NCBI GenBank assembly: GCA_900754795.1 | Contig: CAAEEA010000071.1 | Location: forward strand, 1-18,869 | Length of the DNA: 18,869 nucleotides | DNA from: Clostridia bacterium | GTDB lineage: Bacteria > Bacillota > Clostridia > Peptostreptococcales > Anaerovoracaceae | Direction of reading: 5' to 3' | Shown here: one piece after another, positions 1 to 8,209 of the stretch | Layout: the number at the start of each line of letters is the position of its first letter | Position numbering within the stretch: position 1 is the stretch's first letter | Position numbers and translations under genes: made by a program | Notes under the pieces: generated by a model | Database searches by the model: none | Told to the model about the DNA's origin: nothing | The model's input: the letters and a program-made list of their open reading frames with translations, nothing else

Positions 1-338
1 TCGCCTTCGTCATCATACAGTACAGTGCTCTGAGAGAGCATACTGTAAATGTTGTCTGTCTTAATATCAGGCGCGCTGATGATGACAGCCGCGATATAGA
101 TAATGCCGGCAAGGGCGATGGCAAGGGCGGCGCAGACAGCGATCAGTATGATCTTGCGGCGCTTTGCCTTTTTTGGATCTATGGCAGCTTCACCGCCTTT
201 TGTCGCGGCGGCATAAGCCTCAGCGCTTTTTTCACTGCGCTTTTTGCCTCTGGACTTTCGCCTTGATCTGTGAGCGGAAGTCTGATCCTTTTCTTCGTTT
301 ATTTCAGTTATGTCGTTATGATCTTTAAAACCGTTCAA
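1..338 (-). CDS. Class A penicillin-binding protein, N-terminal part (runs off the window)
   Basis: The reading frame enters from the left edge and starts at a TTG (338-336), with an AGGTGA ribosome binding site a few bases upstream; an in-line ATG further up is closed by a TGA after five codons. About 112 residues are visible. First comes a cytoplasmic stretch of about 60 residues rich in Lys, Arg and Ser. One membrane segment follows at about residues 68-90, and then an extracytoplasmic start containing IYSMLSQSTVLYDDEG. A basic tail, a signal anchor and a Ser-Thr-x-LYD-x-x-G motif just before the GT51 transglycosylase domain are the usual beginning of PBP1A-like bifunctional peptidoglycan synthases. 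The catalytic domains lie outside the window, so the call rests on this N-terminal pattern. Another signal-anchored cell-envelope protein is possible but less likely. Confidence 0.68.
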   Translation of the reverse strand, partial: MNGFKDHNDITEINEEKDQTSAHRSRRKSRGKKRSEKSAEAYAAATKGGEAAIDPKKAKRRKIILIAVCAALAIALAGIIYIAAVIISAPDIKTDNIYSMLSQSTVLYDDEG

Positions 339-371
339 ATGATCACCTACTTTCTGCCATAATCATTAATT

Positions 372-400
372 ATTATATCATATCTCAGATTTAAAGTTAA
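372..400 (-). promoter_or_regulatory. Promoter of the penicillin-binding protein gene
   Basis: Read on the minus strand, TTAACT (400-395) and TATAAT (377-372) are separated by 17 bp, which fits a sigma-A promoter. Transcription would start near position 365, giving a short leader before the TTG start at 338. Confidence 0.55.
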
Positions 401-408
401 GTAAAATA

Positions 409-437
409 TTGCCATGAATGAGCAACTGGAATATAAT
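409..437 (+). promoter_or_regulatory. Promoter of the comEC-to-hydrogenase gene cluster
   Basis: TTGCCA (409-414) and TATAAT (432-437) are separated by 17 bp, a near-consensus sigma-A promoter. The predicted transcription start (about 444) falls on or after the TTG at 443, so that TTG cannot be the comEC start and the ATG at 473 is favoured. It is back-to-back with the penicillin-binding protein promoter. Confidence 0.65.
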
Positions 438-472
438 GTAAATTGATAGGGCCTTTAAGGAAAAGGAAGGCC

Positions 473-2551
473 ATGATAAGACGAAAACTTTTTTTATTTG
501 CTGTTTTGATGATTCTCCTTACCGCAGCGGCAGACAGCGCGGGGGTTCTTGACGGAATAAGGTCTGAAACGAAGCTGCCTGCCGGAACAAACACATTTTC
601 CGGAGAGATTATTTCAGTGGAAAAGAAGAGCGGCGGCGGATTTAATATTACAGCGGATGTAAATGAAAACATATTCCGGGGCAGAGTTCTGCTTTCGTAT
701 TACGGAGAACTGTCAGAACCTCAGGAGCTTACCGGGTGCCGCGTTGAATTTGCTTCTGAGCTGACCATTCCCCAGGGAAGAAGAAATCCGGGATGCTTTG
801 ATTACAGGCGGCACCTTCTGAGCGAGGGAATAACCGCCGCAGGCACGACAGAGAAAATCAGGGTGACGGGAGAACCCGAAGGGATTTCCGACAAGATACG
901 ACGATTTTTGATGATCAAAAAAGCCGAATATACCGAAAGTCTGTCAGAAAACACGAGGGGGCTGATCGCCGGCGTTCTCTTCGGAGATACGGGAGAATTG
1001 CGTGAAGATGTATACGAAGAATTCAGAAATAACGGAACTGCTCACATTCTTTCTGTGAGCGGACTTCACATAGGGATAATATACGGCGCTTTTCGGAAGG
1101 CGGCGGGGAAAAGTCTCACAAAACCAAAGATATTGGTCCTTGGGGCGATACTCTTTGTAATGGGTACTTTAGCATCCTGGAATCCGCCGGTAATCCGGTC
1201 TGTAGCGGGTATTCTTTTGAATGTGACGGCGATATATACGGACAGGCGGTATGACTTTCTGACGGCTACAGGGGCTGTAGCGCTGGCGCTCATGGCGGCG
1301 GAGCCGTATCTGATCTTCAACGCCGGGTTTCAGATGTCTTTTCTGGCGGTATGCGCCATAGGATTTTTTATGCCTCATTTCAGCACAAGGATACCTGATT
1401 CGGCGGCTGTCACGCTCAGCGCCAATATAGGGCTCATACCTTATCAGATGTTTCAGTTTAATTCCCTTTCTTTAGTTTCTTTCATAGCGAATATTCCGGT
1501 GGTTTATCTGACCGGAATACTCATGCCGGCAGCGCTTGCTGATTTTGTTCTGAGCTCCGCCGGTGTTGATACGGGATTGCTCAGAGCCATGACTGAAGCC
1601 ATTGCTTTTGTAACTGCTAAAGTCAACAGAATGTCCGCTCTCGGCGGAGAAGGAGCGATAGACGTAGTAAGTCCGCCCCTGTGGGCGCTGCTTTTTTTCT
1701 ATTTTACAGTGTTTTTTCTGGCGTCGGAAACGTTTTACATTCTCAGAGCAAGAGGATGTATCAGAACCACAGCTTTGATATTCCTGTGCTTTGCTATATC
1801 ATCCCTGTTCTTTTCACATACCTGCAGACAGACCGTGTCGGAGGCGGACGTAACATTTGTAGATGTGGGGCAGGGAGACTGTATACATATAAGAGACGGA
1901 AAAGTCAGCGTGCTTATAGACGGAGGAGGTAACATAAACTACAATGTCGGAGAAAAAACGGTCAAGCCTTATCTTTTGAAAAACGGCGTAAGATATGTGG
2001 ATCTTGCCATTGCGACCCATGAACATACGGATCATTATAAAGGTCTTCTGGAACTCAGTGATGAAGGCATGATAAAAAGCATGAGATCCGGAATAACCGC
2101 CGGCAGCCGCTTCAGAGCCGGAAAAAATACTTTTATAGAATGTCTGTGGCCGCCTGAGATAAAGGACGGTCAGGACGAAAACGAAAACTGCTCCGTTTTC
2201 ATGGTAAATAATAACGGAGTCCGCATTCTTGTCACAGGCGATCTGGACGGAGAAGGCGAAAAGAAAATGCTAAAGTTTTATAAAGGAACAGATAAGATAA
2301 GAGCAGATGTCTTAAAAATCGGTCACCACGGAAGCGGAAAAAGTACTACCGATGAGTTTCTTAAAGCCGTAGACCCTGATATATGTGTCATTCAGTCAGG
2401 TAAAAATAATTACGGGCACCCGGATACGAAAATTATTGAAAAATGCCTGAAAAAAGATATAATAGTTCTAAGGAACGATATGCAGGGAGCTGTCGGTTTA
2501 TTTACATCCGGCGGTGTTCTTTCATATCGTACAATGATCGATACCGGGTAA
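473..2551 (+). CDS. comEC: ComEC/Rec2 family DNA uptake channel with C-terminal metallo-hydrolase domain
   Basis: Integral membrane protein of 692 residues. ComEC forms the channel that carries single-stranded DNA into the cytoplasm during natural transformation. In order it shows an N-terminal hydrophobic segment, a soluble OB-like (DUF4131-type) region, the multi-spanning Competence domain with the family hallmark HILSVSGLHIG starting at residue 191, and a C-terminal metallo-beta-lactamase-type domain. That domain contains VDVGQGD, HEHTDH (residues 516-521), TGDLDGEGE and GHHGSGKS, so the metal-binding residues are intact and nuclease-like activity is plausible. The ATG at 473 is chosen because AAGGA/GGAAGG lies directly upstream and because the TTG at 443 sits at the predicted transcription start. 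The protein is slightly shorter than typical 730-800 residue members, but all landmarks are present. holA follows after 5 bp, a common pairing in Firmicutes. Other competence genes are not visible, so transformability cannot be judged. Confidence 0.93.
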   Translation: MIRRKLFLFAVLMILLTAAADSAGVLDGIRSETKLPAGTNTFSGEIISVEKKSGGGFNITADVNENIFRGRVLLSYYGELSEPQELTGCRVEFASELTIPQGRRNPGCFDYRRHLLSEGITAAGTTEKIRVTGEPEGISDKIRRFLMIKKAEYTESLSENTRGLIAGVLFGDTGELREDVYEEFRNNGTAHILSVSGLHIGIIYGAFRKAAGKSLTKPKILVLGAILFVMGTLASWNPPVIRSVAGILLNVTAIYTDRRYDFLTATGAVALALMAAEPYLIFNAGFQMSFLAVCAIGFFMPHFSTRIPDSAAVTLSANIGLIPYQMFQFNSLSLVSFIANIPVVYLTGILMPAALADFVLSSAGVDTGLLRAMTEAIAFVTAKVNRMSALGGEGAIDVVSPPLWALLFFYFTVFFLASETFYILRARGCIRTTALIFLCFAISSLFFSHTCRQTVSEADVTFVDVGQGDCIHIRDGKVSVLIDGGGNINYNVGEKTVKPYLLKNGVRYVDLAIATHEHTDHYKGLLELSDEGMIKSMRSGITAGSRFRAGKNTFIECLWPPEIKDGQDENENCSVFMVNNNGVRILVTGDLDGEGEKKMLKFYKGTDKIRADVLKIGHHGSGKSTTDEFLKAVDPDICVIQSGKNNYGHPDTKIIEKCLKKDIIVLRNDMQGAVGLFTSGGVLSYRTMIDTG

Positions 2552-2556
2552 TTCAC

Positions 2557-3606
2557 ATGGCATACAAAGATGTTAAAACTGAACATGCATTTCAGGCATT
2601 TCACAAAGATCTTAAAAACGGCGAATTTCCTCCCGTTATATTTATGTACGGGGAGGAAGGCTATCTGATAAGATGGGCCGTGGGAGAGCTGGCGAATCTG
2701 TTTGTTGACAGTTCCTCCAGATCTGTGGATTATCTGATAGCCGACGAGATAGAAAATGTAGCGGAACTTACACAGGCCTGCGATACATTTTCTATTTTTT
2801 CAGAAAAAAGGGTAATATGGGCCAAAGATTTTCCGCCTCTTATCAAAAAAAACGCCCGGGGCTTCGGAGACGGAGAACTGGAGCGGCTGCGAAAATATAT
2901 TGCCGATCCCAATCCCGGCACAATACTGGTCTTATCATGCGAAAGACCTGACGACGGGGCGCCTCTTGTCAGAGAACTCAAAAAAAACTGCAAAAAATAT
3001 GATTTTTCCAAACTGGACAGACCTCAACTGACGGGATTCGCCGAAAAAAGATTCAGAGCGGCCGGAGTACCTGTAAGCAGGCAGGTCCTTAAATATTTCA
3101 TAGATGAAACAGGATATTTTAACCGTGAGACCGATTACAGACTTTTTAATCTCGTCAATGACATTGAAAAACTCGCGGCTTACTGCGCCGGCGGCGAAGT
3201 GACGGAGGAAGCGATAGATCAGACTCTCAAAGGCGATCTGGACAAATTCGCCTTTGATTTTCTGGACGCGCTTACTGCCGGACGAAAAGGAGAAGCCTTT
3301 TCTATGCTTTATAACATACTCGGCGCCGGGGAGGATTTTTACTCTGTGCTCGGGCTTATAACAAGCCAGTTTGAACTTATGCTCGAAGCTCTTCAGCTGA
3401 GCGGAGACACAGGAGACAGCGCCGCGGTTGCGTCAAAGATCAGAGCTAATGCCTATCGTGTAAAAAAGGCTCTTTCTTTCGCGGAAAAAATGGGAGAGAA
3501 GAAACTGAAGGCTGTCCTTTCATATTTATATGAGACAGACAGGAATGTAAAGAACGGGCAGATGGACGGAACCCTTGCCCTGGAATTGCTTATCGGGAGG
3601 ATGTGA
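2557..3606 (+). CDS. holA: DNA polymerase III delta subunit
   Basis: Protein of 349 residues, the normal HolA length (about 340). HolA is the clamp-loader subunit that opens the beta sliding clamp at primer-template junctions. Near the N-terminus PPVIFMYGEEGYLIRWAV is the typical 'YGEE-yLi' opening of HolA, followed by the AAA+-like fold without a working P-loop and a C-terminal helical collar region with KAVLSYLYETDRNVKNG, the usual end of the family. The frame is open upstream to 2443, inside comEC, but the ATG at 2557 gives the natural N-terminus and sits 5 bp after the comEC stop. No strong ribosome binding site precedes it, so translation may be coupled to comEC. In many Firmicutes holA is followed by rpsT (ribosomal protein S20), which is absent here. 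Confidence 0.93.
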   Translation: MAYKDVKTEHAFQAFHKDLKNGEFPPVIFMYGEEGYLIRWAVGELANLFVDSSSRSVDYLIADEIENVAELTQACDTFSIFSEKRVIWAKDFPPLIKKNARGFGDGELERLRKYIADPNPGTILVLSCERPDDGAPLVRELKKNCKKYDFSKLDRPQLTGFAEKRFRAAGVPVSRQVLKYFIDETGYFNRETDYRLFNLVNDIEKLAAYCAGGEVTEEAIDQTLKGDLDKFAFDFLDALTAGRKGEAFSMLYNILGAGEDFYSVLGLITSQFELMLEALQLSGDTGDSAAVASKIRANAYRVKKALSFAEKMGEKKLKAVLSYLYETDRNVKNGQMDGTLALELLIGRM

Positions 3607-3610
3607 ATTT

Positions 3611-4519
3611 ATGTCTAAACAGGTCAGAGCGGATTTTATACTGATCCTTGTAACCCTATGCTGGGGCGTTTCATATCTTCTGATGGATATAAGCCTTACG
3701 GACCTTGATCCGTTTACCCTTAATGCTTTCAGGTTTATGGGAGCTTTTGCCATCGCCGCGGCGGTCTCCTGGAAAAAACTGACCACAGTCAACAGGACAA
3801 CGCTCAAATACAGCGTTATAGTAGGAGTGGCTCTTGTATTTGTATACATAGGGGCAACTTTCGGAGTAAAATATACTTCTATTTCAAATTCCGGTTTTCT
3901 CTGCGCCCTTACGGTGATATTCACTCCGATCTTCACATGGTTCTTTTTCAAGAAAAAACCTGAGAGAAAGCTGGTTGTCGTTGTTTCCATGTGCTTCGCG
4001 GGCATAGCTTTGCTTACTCTCGGAGATGATTTTTCAATAAACATGGCACATCTGAAAGGGGATCTCCTCTGTCTCATGTGCGCCGTAGCCTATGCCGTTG
4101 ATCTTGTACTGACAGAAAAAGCGGTAAGTCATGAGGAAGTCGACGCTTTTCAGCTCGGAGTGTTTCAGCTCGGAGTTACAGGGATATTAAATATGATTCT
4201 CGCGTTTATGATAGAAGAACCCCATATGCCTCAGACGCCGTCTGTTTGGGGCTGTGTCCTTTTCCTTTCGATATTCTGCACCGGCGTGGCGTTTATATTA
4301 CAGCCAATAGCACAGCAATATACTACAGCGTCCCATGTGGGCGTCATATTTACGCTGGAGCCGGTTTTTTCGGCGATCGTAGCTTTCTTTTTCGCGGGAG
4401 AAGTGCTTAGCCCGAAAGCTTATTTCGGGGCATTCCTGATGCTTGCCAGCATCCTCGTGATGGAAATAGATTTTAAAGCTTTACTCAGCAGGAACAAAAT
4501 AAAGGAGGAACATCAGTGA
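3611..4519 (+). CDS. EamA-family (drug/metabolite transporter) membrane protein
   Basis: Protein of 302 residues with about ten hydrophobic segments in two EamA halves. The first half opens with ILILVTLCWGVSYLLMD, the classic 'W-G-x-s/n-f' first helix, and the second half with GDLLCLMCAVAYAVDLVLTE. LEPVFSAIVAFFFAGEVLSP near the end is the typical EamA second-repeat signature around helix 9. Members export amino acids, nucleotides or other small metabolites; the substrate cannot be read from the sequence. The ATG at 3611 is chosen because GGGAGG lies 9 bp upstream. The gene begins 4 bp after holA, and its TGA overlaps the GTG of the next gene by 4 bp, so it is embedded in the comEC-hydrogenase transcript. 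No functional link to the neighbours is obvious. Confidence 0.9.
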   Translation: MSKQVRADFILILVTLCWGVSYLLMDISLTDLDPFTLNAFRFMGAFAIAAAVSWKKLTTVNRTTLKYSVIVGVALVFVYIGATFGVKYTSISNSGFLCALTVIFTPIFTWFFFKKKPERKLVVVVSMCFAGIALLTLGDDFSINMAHLKGDLLCLMCAVAYAVDLVLTEKAVSHEEVDAFQLGVFQLGVTGILNMILAFMIEEPHMPQTPSVWGCVLFLSIFCTGVAFILQPIAQQYTTASHVGVIFTLEPVFSAIVAFFFAGEVLSPKAYFGAFLMLASILVMEIDFKALLSRNKIKEEHQ

Positions 4520-6366
4520 ACAGACTTTTCATCAAATCTCAGGACATGGTGGAAAAGACGATAGAAGGTCTGCACCGTGACTTTGAGAGACGTATAGCCG
4601 CCAGTCCGCCGGGTCAGTGTCCGGTAGATCTTTCGGCGTCATTTCTGAGATTATGTCATTCTCAGAGCTGCGGTAAATGCTCGCCATGCCGTGTAGGGCT
4701 GGGGCAGCTTCAGCTTATCATAGATGACATACTCGATATGGATACAGAATCAGACGTTTCGGATATCGAGCTCCTTGAAAAGACCGCGGAAGCCATAAGC
4801 GTTTCGGCAGACTGCGCCATAGGTACAGAGGCAGCCAAAATGATACTCAGGAGCATCAGGGGATACAGAGAAGATTTTGAGTCACATATCAGGAATCATA
4901 CATGTATGGAAAGTATCAGGAGCGATGCTCAGCCTGTGCCTTGTGTGGCCATGTGTCCGGCGGGAGTTGACGTGCCCGGATATGTGGCTCTGCTAAGAGA
5001 AGGCAGATATGACGACGCGGTGAAGCTCATAAGAAAAGATAATCCTTTCCCTACGGTATGCGCTTTTATATGCGAGCATCCATGTGAAACAAGGTGCAGA
5101 CGTATGCTGATGGATTCGCCTGTCAATATACGCGGTCTGAAGCGGTTTGCTGTTGATAATTGTTCAGATGTACCTGTTCCGCCAAAGATGGACGATACGG
5201 GAAAGAAGATAGCGGTCATCGGAGGAGGCCCTTCCGGTCTTTCAGCGGCATATTTCCTGTCGATCATGGGGCATAAAGTTACAGTCTTTGAAAAAAGAGC
5301 TCAGCTTGGCGGTATGCTTCGATACGGTATTCCTAATTACAGGCTTCCAAGAGAAAGACTGCAATGGGATATAGACGCGATACTTTCGGCTGGAGTTGAA
5401 TGTAAGCTCAACTATGATATTTCAACGCCTGAAGCCATAGAAAATCTCCGGTCAAACTACGACGCCACGTATATATCCATCGGCTCTCACAACGCCAAGA
5501 GCCTGGGCATACCGGGAGAGTACGCCAAGGGAGTCATCCCCGCCGTTGAAATGCTCAGAGGTATAGGCGATGATTTTATGCCTGATTTTATGGATAAGAC
5601 AGTTGTCGTCATAGGCGGCGGCAACGTAGCCATGGACGTGGCGAGGACAGCTATGAGACTGGGAGCAGATGAGGTCATAATTGTTTACAGGAGAAGACGG
5701 GACGACATGACAGCCCTGCCGGAAGAAGTCGGAGCGGCCATAGCTGAAGGATGCAAGCTTGTACAGCTCAAAGCGCCTGCGGCTATAGAAACGGACAAAC
5801 ACGGAAGGGTAAAAGCCCTCTGGGTAAAACCTCAGATCGCAGGTCAGGCTGACGAATCAGGAAGACCAAAGCCTGTTCCTTCATCGGCTCCTGAGGAAAT
5901 GATACCGTGTGATACTATAATCTCGGCCATCGGACAGTCCACCGACATAGGATTCTTTGAACAGTACGGAATACCTGTTTTCGGAGGAAACATCAGGGCA
6001 GAGAGCAGCAGCGTGGTAGACAGGGTCAGCGGCACTTACGCCGGAGGCGACTGTGTCACAGGACCTTCTACAGTCATAAACGCCGTTGCTGCCGGTAAAG
6101 TAGCCGCGGCAAATATAGACGCTTATCTCGGTTATAACCATGAGATAACGGCTGATGTGAAGATACCGCTGCCTGAACTTGTCGATCACGTACCGTGCGG
6201 ACGTGTGGAGATGAAAGAAAGATATGACAAGCAGAGAGGAAGCGACTTTAACGAGGTCGAATACGGCATGACATATGAAGAAGCAATGCAGGAAGCTTCA
6301 AGGTGTCTCAGATGCGATTATCACGGCTTCGGATCATTCAGAGGAGGGAGGAAGACCAAATGGTAA
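4516..6366 (+). CDS. NAD(P)H-dependent flavoprotein: NuoF-type [4Fe-4S] domain fused to GltD-like oxidoreductase
   Basis: Protein of 616 residues with a GTG start, preceded by AAAGGAGG 8 bp away. Residues about 30-110 match the C-terminal iron-sulfur domain of NuoF/HydB, with SCGKCSPCR (Cys52, 55, 58) and Cys100 as the N3-type [4Fe-4S] ligands; the FMN/NADH-binding part of NuoF is absent. Then comes a GltD-type module: a cysteine-rich dicluster region (CVAMCPAGVDVP, CAFICEHPCETRC), an FAD-binding GGGPSG (236-241), an NAD(P)-binding GGGNVAMDVA (from 367) with YRRRR downstream, which suggests NADPH, and a second FAD contact in YAGGDCVTGPSTVINAVAAG. It ends in EASRCLRCD, like GltD. It overlaps the hydrogenase gene by 7 bp. 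The likely role is electron exchange between NAD(P)H and the hydrogenase. It is often annotated as 'glutamate synthase small subunit', but no large subunit is nearby and glutamate synthesis is unlikely. Confidence 0.88.
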   Translation: MNRLFIKSQDMVEKTIEGLHRDFERRIAASPPGQCPVDLSASFLRLCHSQSCGKCSPCRVGLGQLQLIIDDILDMDTESDVSDIELLEKTAEAISVSADCAIGTEAAKMILRSIRGYREDFESHIRNHTCMESIRSDAQPVPCVAMCPAGVDVPGYVALLREGRYDDAVKLIRKDNPFPTVCAFICEHPCETRCRRMLMDSPVNIRGLKRFAVDNCSDVPVPPKMDDTGKKIAVIGGGPSGLSAAYFLSIMGHKVTVFEKRAQLGGMLRYGIPNYRLPRERLQWDIDAILSAGVECKLNYDISTPEAIENLRSNYDATYISIGSHNAKSLGIPGEYAKGVIPAVEMLRGIGDDFMPDFMDKTVVVIGGGNVAMDVARTAMRLGADEVIIVYRRRRDDMTALPEEVGAAIAEGCKLVQLKAPAAIETDKHGRVKALWVKPQIAGQADESGRPKPVPSSAPEEMIPCDTIISAIGQSTDIGFFEQYGIPVFGGNIRAESSSVVDRVSGTYAGGDCVTGPSTVINAVAAGKVAAANIDAYLGYNHEITADVKIPLPELVDHVPCGRVEMKERYDKQRGSDFNEVEYGMTYEEAMQEASRCLRCDYHGFGSFRGGRKTKW

Positions 6367-8096
6367 CATTAAAGATAAACGGTCAGCAGGTTACCGTTCC
6401 GGAAAAGACTACCATAATGGAAGCCGCCGAAAAGGTCGGAATACATATTCCCCATCTCTGCTTTCTCAAAGGTATAAACGAGATAGGAGCCTGCCGTGTA
6501 TGTCTTGTGGAACTTACGGGTATTGACAGACTTGTGACTGCCTGCGATACTGAGTGCCGCAGCGGGATGGAAGTAATAACCAACAGCCCGCGGCTGAGGA
6601 GGATAAGGAGAATAAATGTTGATCTAATCCTCTCGGACCACAGATCGGAATGTCCAAGCTGCGTTAAGAGCGGTAACTGTACTCTCCAGTCTATCGCCAA
6701 TGATCTTGGCCTTATAGTCAGTCCTTTTGAGGTCAACACTGCGGAAAAAAGCCGCTGGGATAACCAGCTTCCGCTTATCAGAGACGCGTCCAAATGCGTT
6801 AAATGCATGAGGTGCATCCAGGTATGTGAAAAGATCCAGGGCCTGAGCGTATGGGATCTGCACGGAACCGGCCCGAGGACTACCGTTGGTGTAAGAGAAA
6901 ACAGATCTTTTGCCGATATCGACTGCGCTCTGTGCGGTCAGTGCATAACCCACTGCCCTGTGGGTGCTCTCAGAGAAAGAGACGACAGAGACAGGCTGAA
7001 TGATGCCATAGCCGATCCCGATAAGATCATAATTGCACAGGTCGCCCCTGCCGTAAGAACCGCGTGGGGAGAACAGATAGGGTTAAAAGAGGAAGAGAGT
7101 ACGGTCGGAAAGCTCGTCTGCGCTCTCAAAAAAATAGGCATAGATTATGTGTTTGACACTAATTATTCGGCAGATCTTACAATAATGGAAGAGGGGAGCG
7201 AATTCCTTGAAAGACTGTCACACAGAGAAGAATATAAATGGCCTATGTTCACGTCCTGCTGTCCGGGATGGGTCAGATTTGTCAGGACTCAGTATCCCGA
7301 CATGATTGAAAATCTGTCCACCGCCAAATCGCCGCAGCAGATGTTCGGAGCGGTGGCCAAGACGTATATAGCGAAGAAGCTGGGCGTCGATCCTTCAAAA
7401 GTTTTCTCTGTTTCCGTAATGCCTTGTGTTTCAAAAAAATATGAGCGTTCTGTTCCTCAGGTTAATTCCGCCGGACACGGGAGCGATGTAGATCTTGTTC
7501 TGACGACGAGAGAACTCGACAGATTTATAAGGAGTGACAGCATTAAGCCGGAAGACCTGACTGATATGCCTTTCGATGATATTTTCGGAGAAGGTTCAGG
7601 AGCCGCTGTAATTTTCGGAACTACGGGAGGAGTAATGGAAGCGGCTCTCAGAAGCGCGTATTTTCTTGCTACCGGAGAGAATCCAAAGCCTGACGCGTTC
7701 AGAAATATAAGAGGTGAAAAAGGCTGGAAAGAAGAAACTTTCAATATAAGGGGAATAACCCTCAAAGTTGCCGTAGCCAGCGGTCTTGCCAATGCCAGAG
7801 CGCTGATAGAAGCCGTAAGAAAGGGAGAGGTCTCCTATGATTTTGTGGAGATAATGGCCTGTCCCGGAGGCTGTGTAGGCGGAGGCGGTCAGCCGTTCAA
7901 GGACGGTATGGAACTGGCGGGAGAAAGAGGCGGACAGCTGTATGACCTCGATAAGCATAACAAGATAAGATTTTCCCACGAAAATTCTGCCGTACAGCTT
8001 ACATACAAAGAGTTCCTCGGCGAACCTCTTTCGGAAAAAGCTCACCATCTTCTTCATACAGATCTCAGGAGCTGGACTTTGAATATTAAAGAATAA
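6360..8096 (+). CDS. hydA: [FeFe]-hydrogenase, CpI-like modular catalytic subunit
   Basis: Protein of 578 residues, nearly the length of Clostridium pasteurianum CpI (574), interconverting protons and H2. Domains in order: a plant-type [2Fe-2S] ferredoxin domain (Cys34, 45, 48, 62); a His-Cys3 [4Fe-4S] site (His94, Cys98, 101, 107); two [4Fe-4S] clusters (Cys146/149/152/156 and Cys189/192/195/199); and the H-cluster domain. All three H-cluster signatures are intact: TSCCPGW (298-304), MPCVSKKYE (from 354) and EIMACPGGCVGGGGQP (Met499 to Cys505). Cys300, the proton-transfer cysteine, is present. The ATG at 6360 is chosen because GGGAGG lies 8 bp upstream; it overlaps the preceding gene by 7 bp. 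Position after a GltD-like gene resembles the putative glutamate-synthase-linked class of group A [FeFe]-hydrogenases. Maturases HydE, HydF and HydG are not in the window. Confidence 0.96.
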   Translation: MVTLKINGQQVTVPEKTTIMEAAEKVGIHIPHLCFLKGINEIGACRVCLVELTGIDRLVTACDTECRSGMEVITNSPRLRRIRRINVDLILSDHRSECPSCVKSGNCTLQSIANDLGLIVSPFEVNTAEKSRWDNQLPLIRDASKCVKCMRCIQVCEKIQGLSVWDLHGTGPRTTVGVRENRSFADIDCALCGQCITHCPVGALRERDDRDRLNDAIADPDKIIIAQVAPAVRTAWGEQIGLKEEESTVGKLVCALKKIGIDYVFDTNYSADLTIMEEGSEFLERLSHREEYKWPMFTSCCPGWVRFVRTQYPDMIENLSTAKSPQQMFGAVAKTYIAKKLGVDPSKVFSVSVMPCVSKKYERSVPQVNSAGHGSDVDLVLTTRELDRFIRSDSIKPEDLTDMPFDDIFGEGSGAAVIFGTTGGVMEAALRSAYFLATGENPKPDAFRNIRGEKGWKEETFNIRGITLKVAVASGLANARALIEAVRKGEVSYDFVEIMACPGGCVGGGGQPFKDGMELAGERGGQLYDLDKHNKIRFSHENSAVQLTYKEFLGEPLSEKAHHLLHTDLRSWTLNIKE

Positions 8097-8107
8097 TGTG
8101 TCATAAG

Positions 8108-8144
8108 GGATTCCCGGAGCCACGTGCTTCCGGGAATTTTCATT
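8108..8144 (+). terminator. Rho-independent terminator after the hydrogenase gene
   Basis: A 9-bp perfect stem, ATTCCCGGA (8110-8118) with TCCGGGAAT (8129-8137), encloses a 10-base loop and is followed by a T-rich run. It begins 13 bases after the hydrogenase stop and closes the five-gene cluster. Confidence 0.8.
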
Positions 8145-8162
8145 TTAACAAAAATTTAACAC

Positions 8163-8190
8163 TACACAACGCTAAAGTACATGTTATAAT
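8163..8190 (+). promoter_or_regulatory. Promoter of the DUF1538/PII gene pair
   Basis: An extended -10 element, TGTTATAAT (8182-8190), is preceded at 16 bp by TACACA (8163-8168), a 4/6 match to the -35 consensus. Transcription would start near 8197, giving a leader of about 70 bases. The same TGTTATAAT occurs in front of ruvC. Confidence 0.6.
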
Positions 8191-8209
8191 AAATTAACAG
8201 TTTATTTAC

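Noticed and set aside
443..472. TTG start ten codons upstream of the chosen comEC start
   Set aside because: It coincides with the predicted transcription start of the promoter at 409-437 and has no good ribosome binding site, whereas ATG 473 does.
339..472. Riboswitch or small RNA in the comEC/PBP intergenic region
   Set aside because: The space is fully accounted for by two divergent promoters and short AT-rich leaders; no stable stem or conserved aptamer-like core is visible.
3526..4077. Open frame of 183 codons on the minus strand over holA and the EamA gene
   Set aside because: Antisense to two conserved genes, without ribosome binding site or domain.
4516..6366. Annotation as glutamate synthase small subunit (gltD)
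   Set aside because: The GltD module is real, but the NuoF-type tail is fused to it, no gltB large subunit is present and the partner gene is a hydrogenase.
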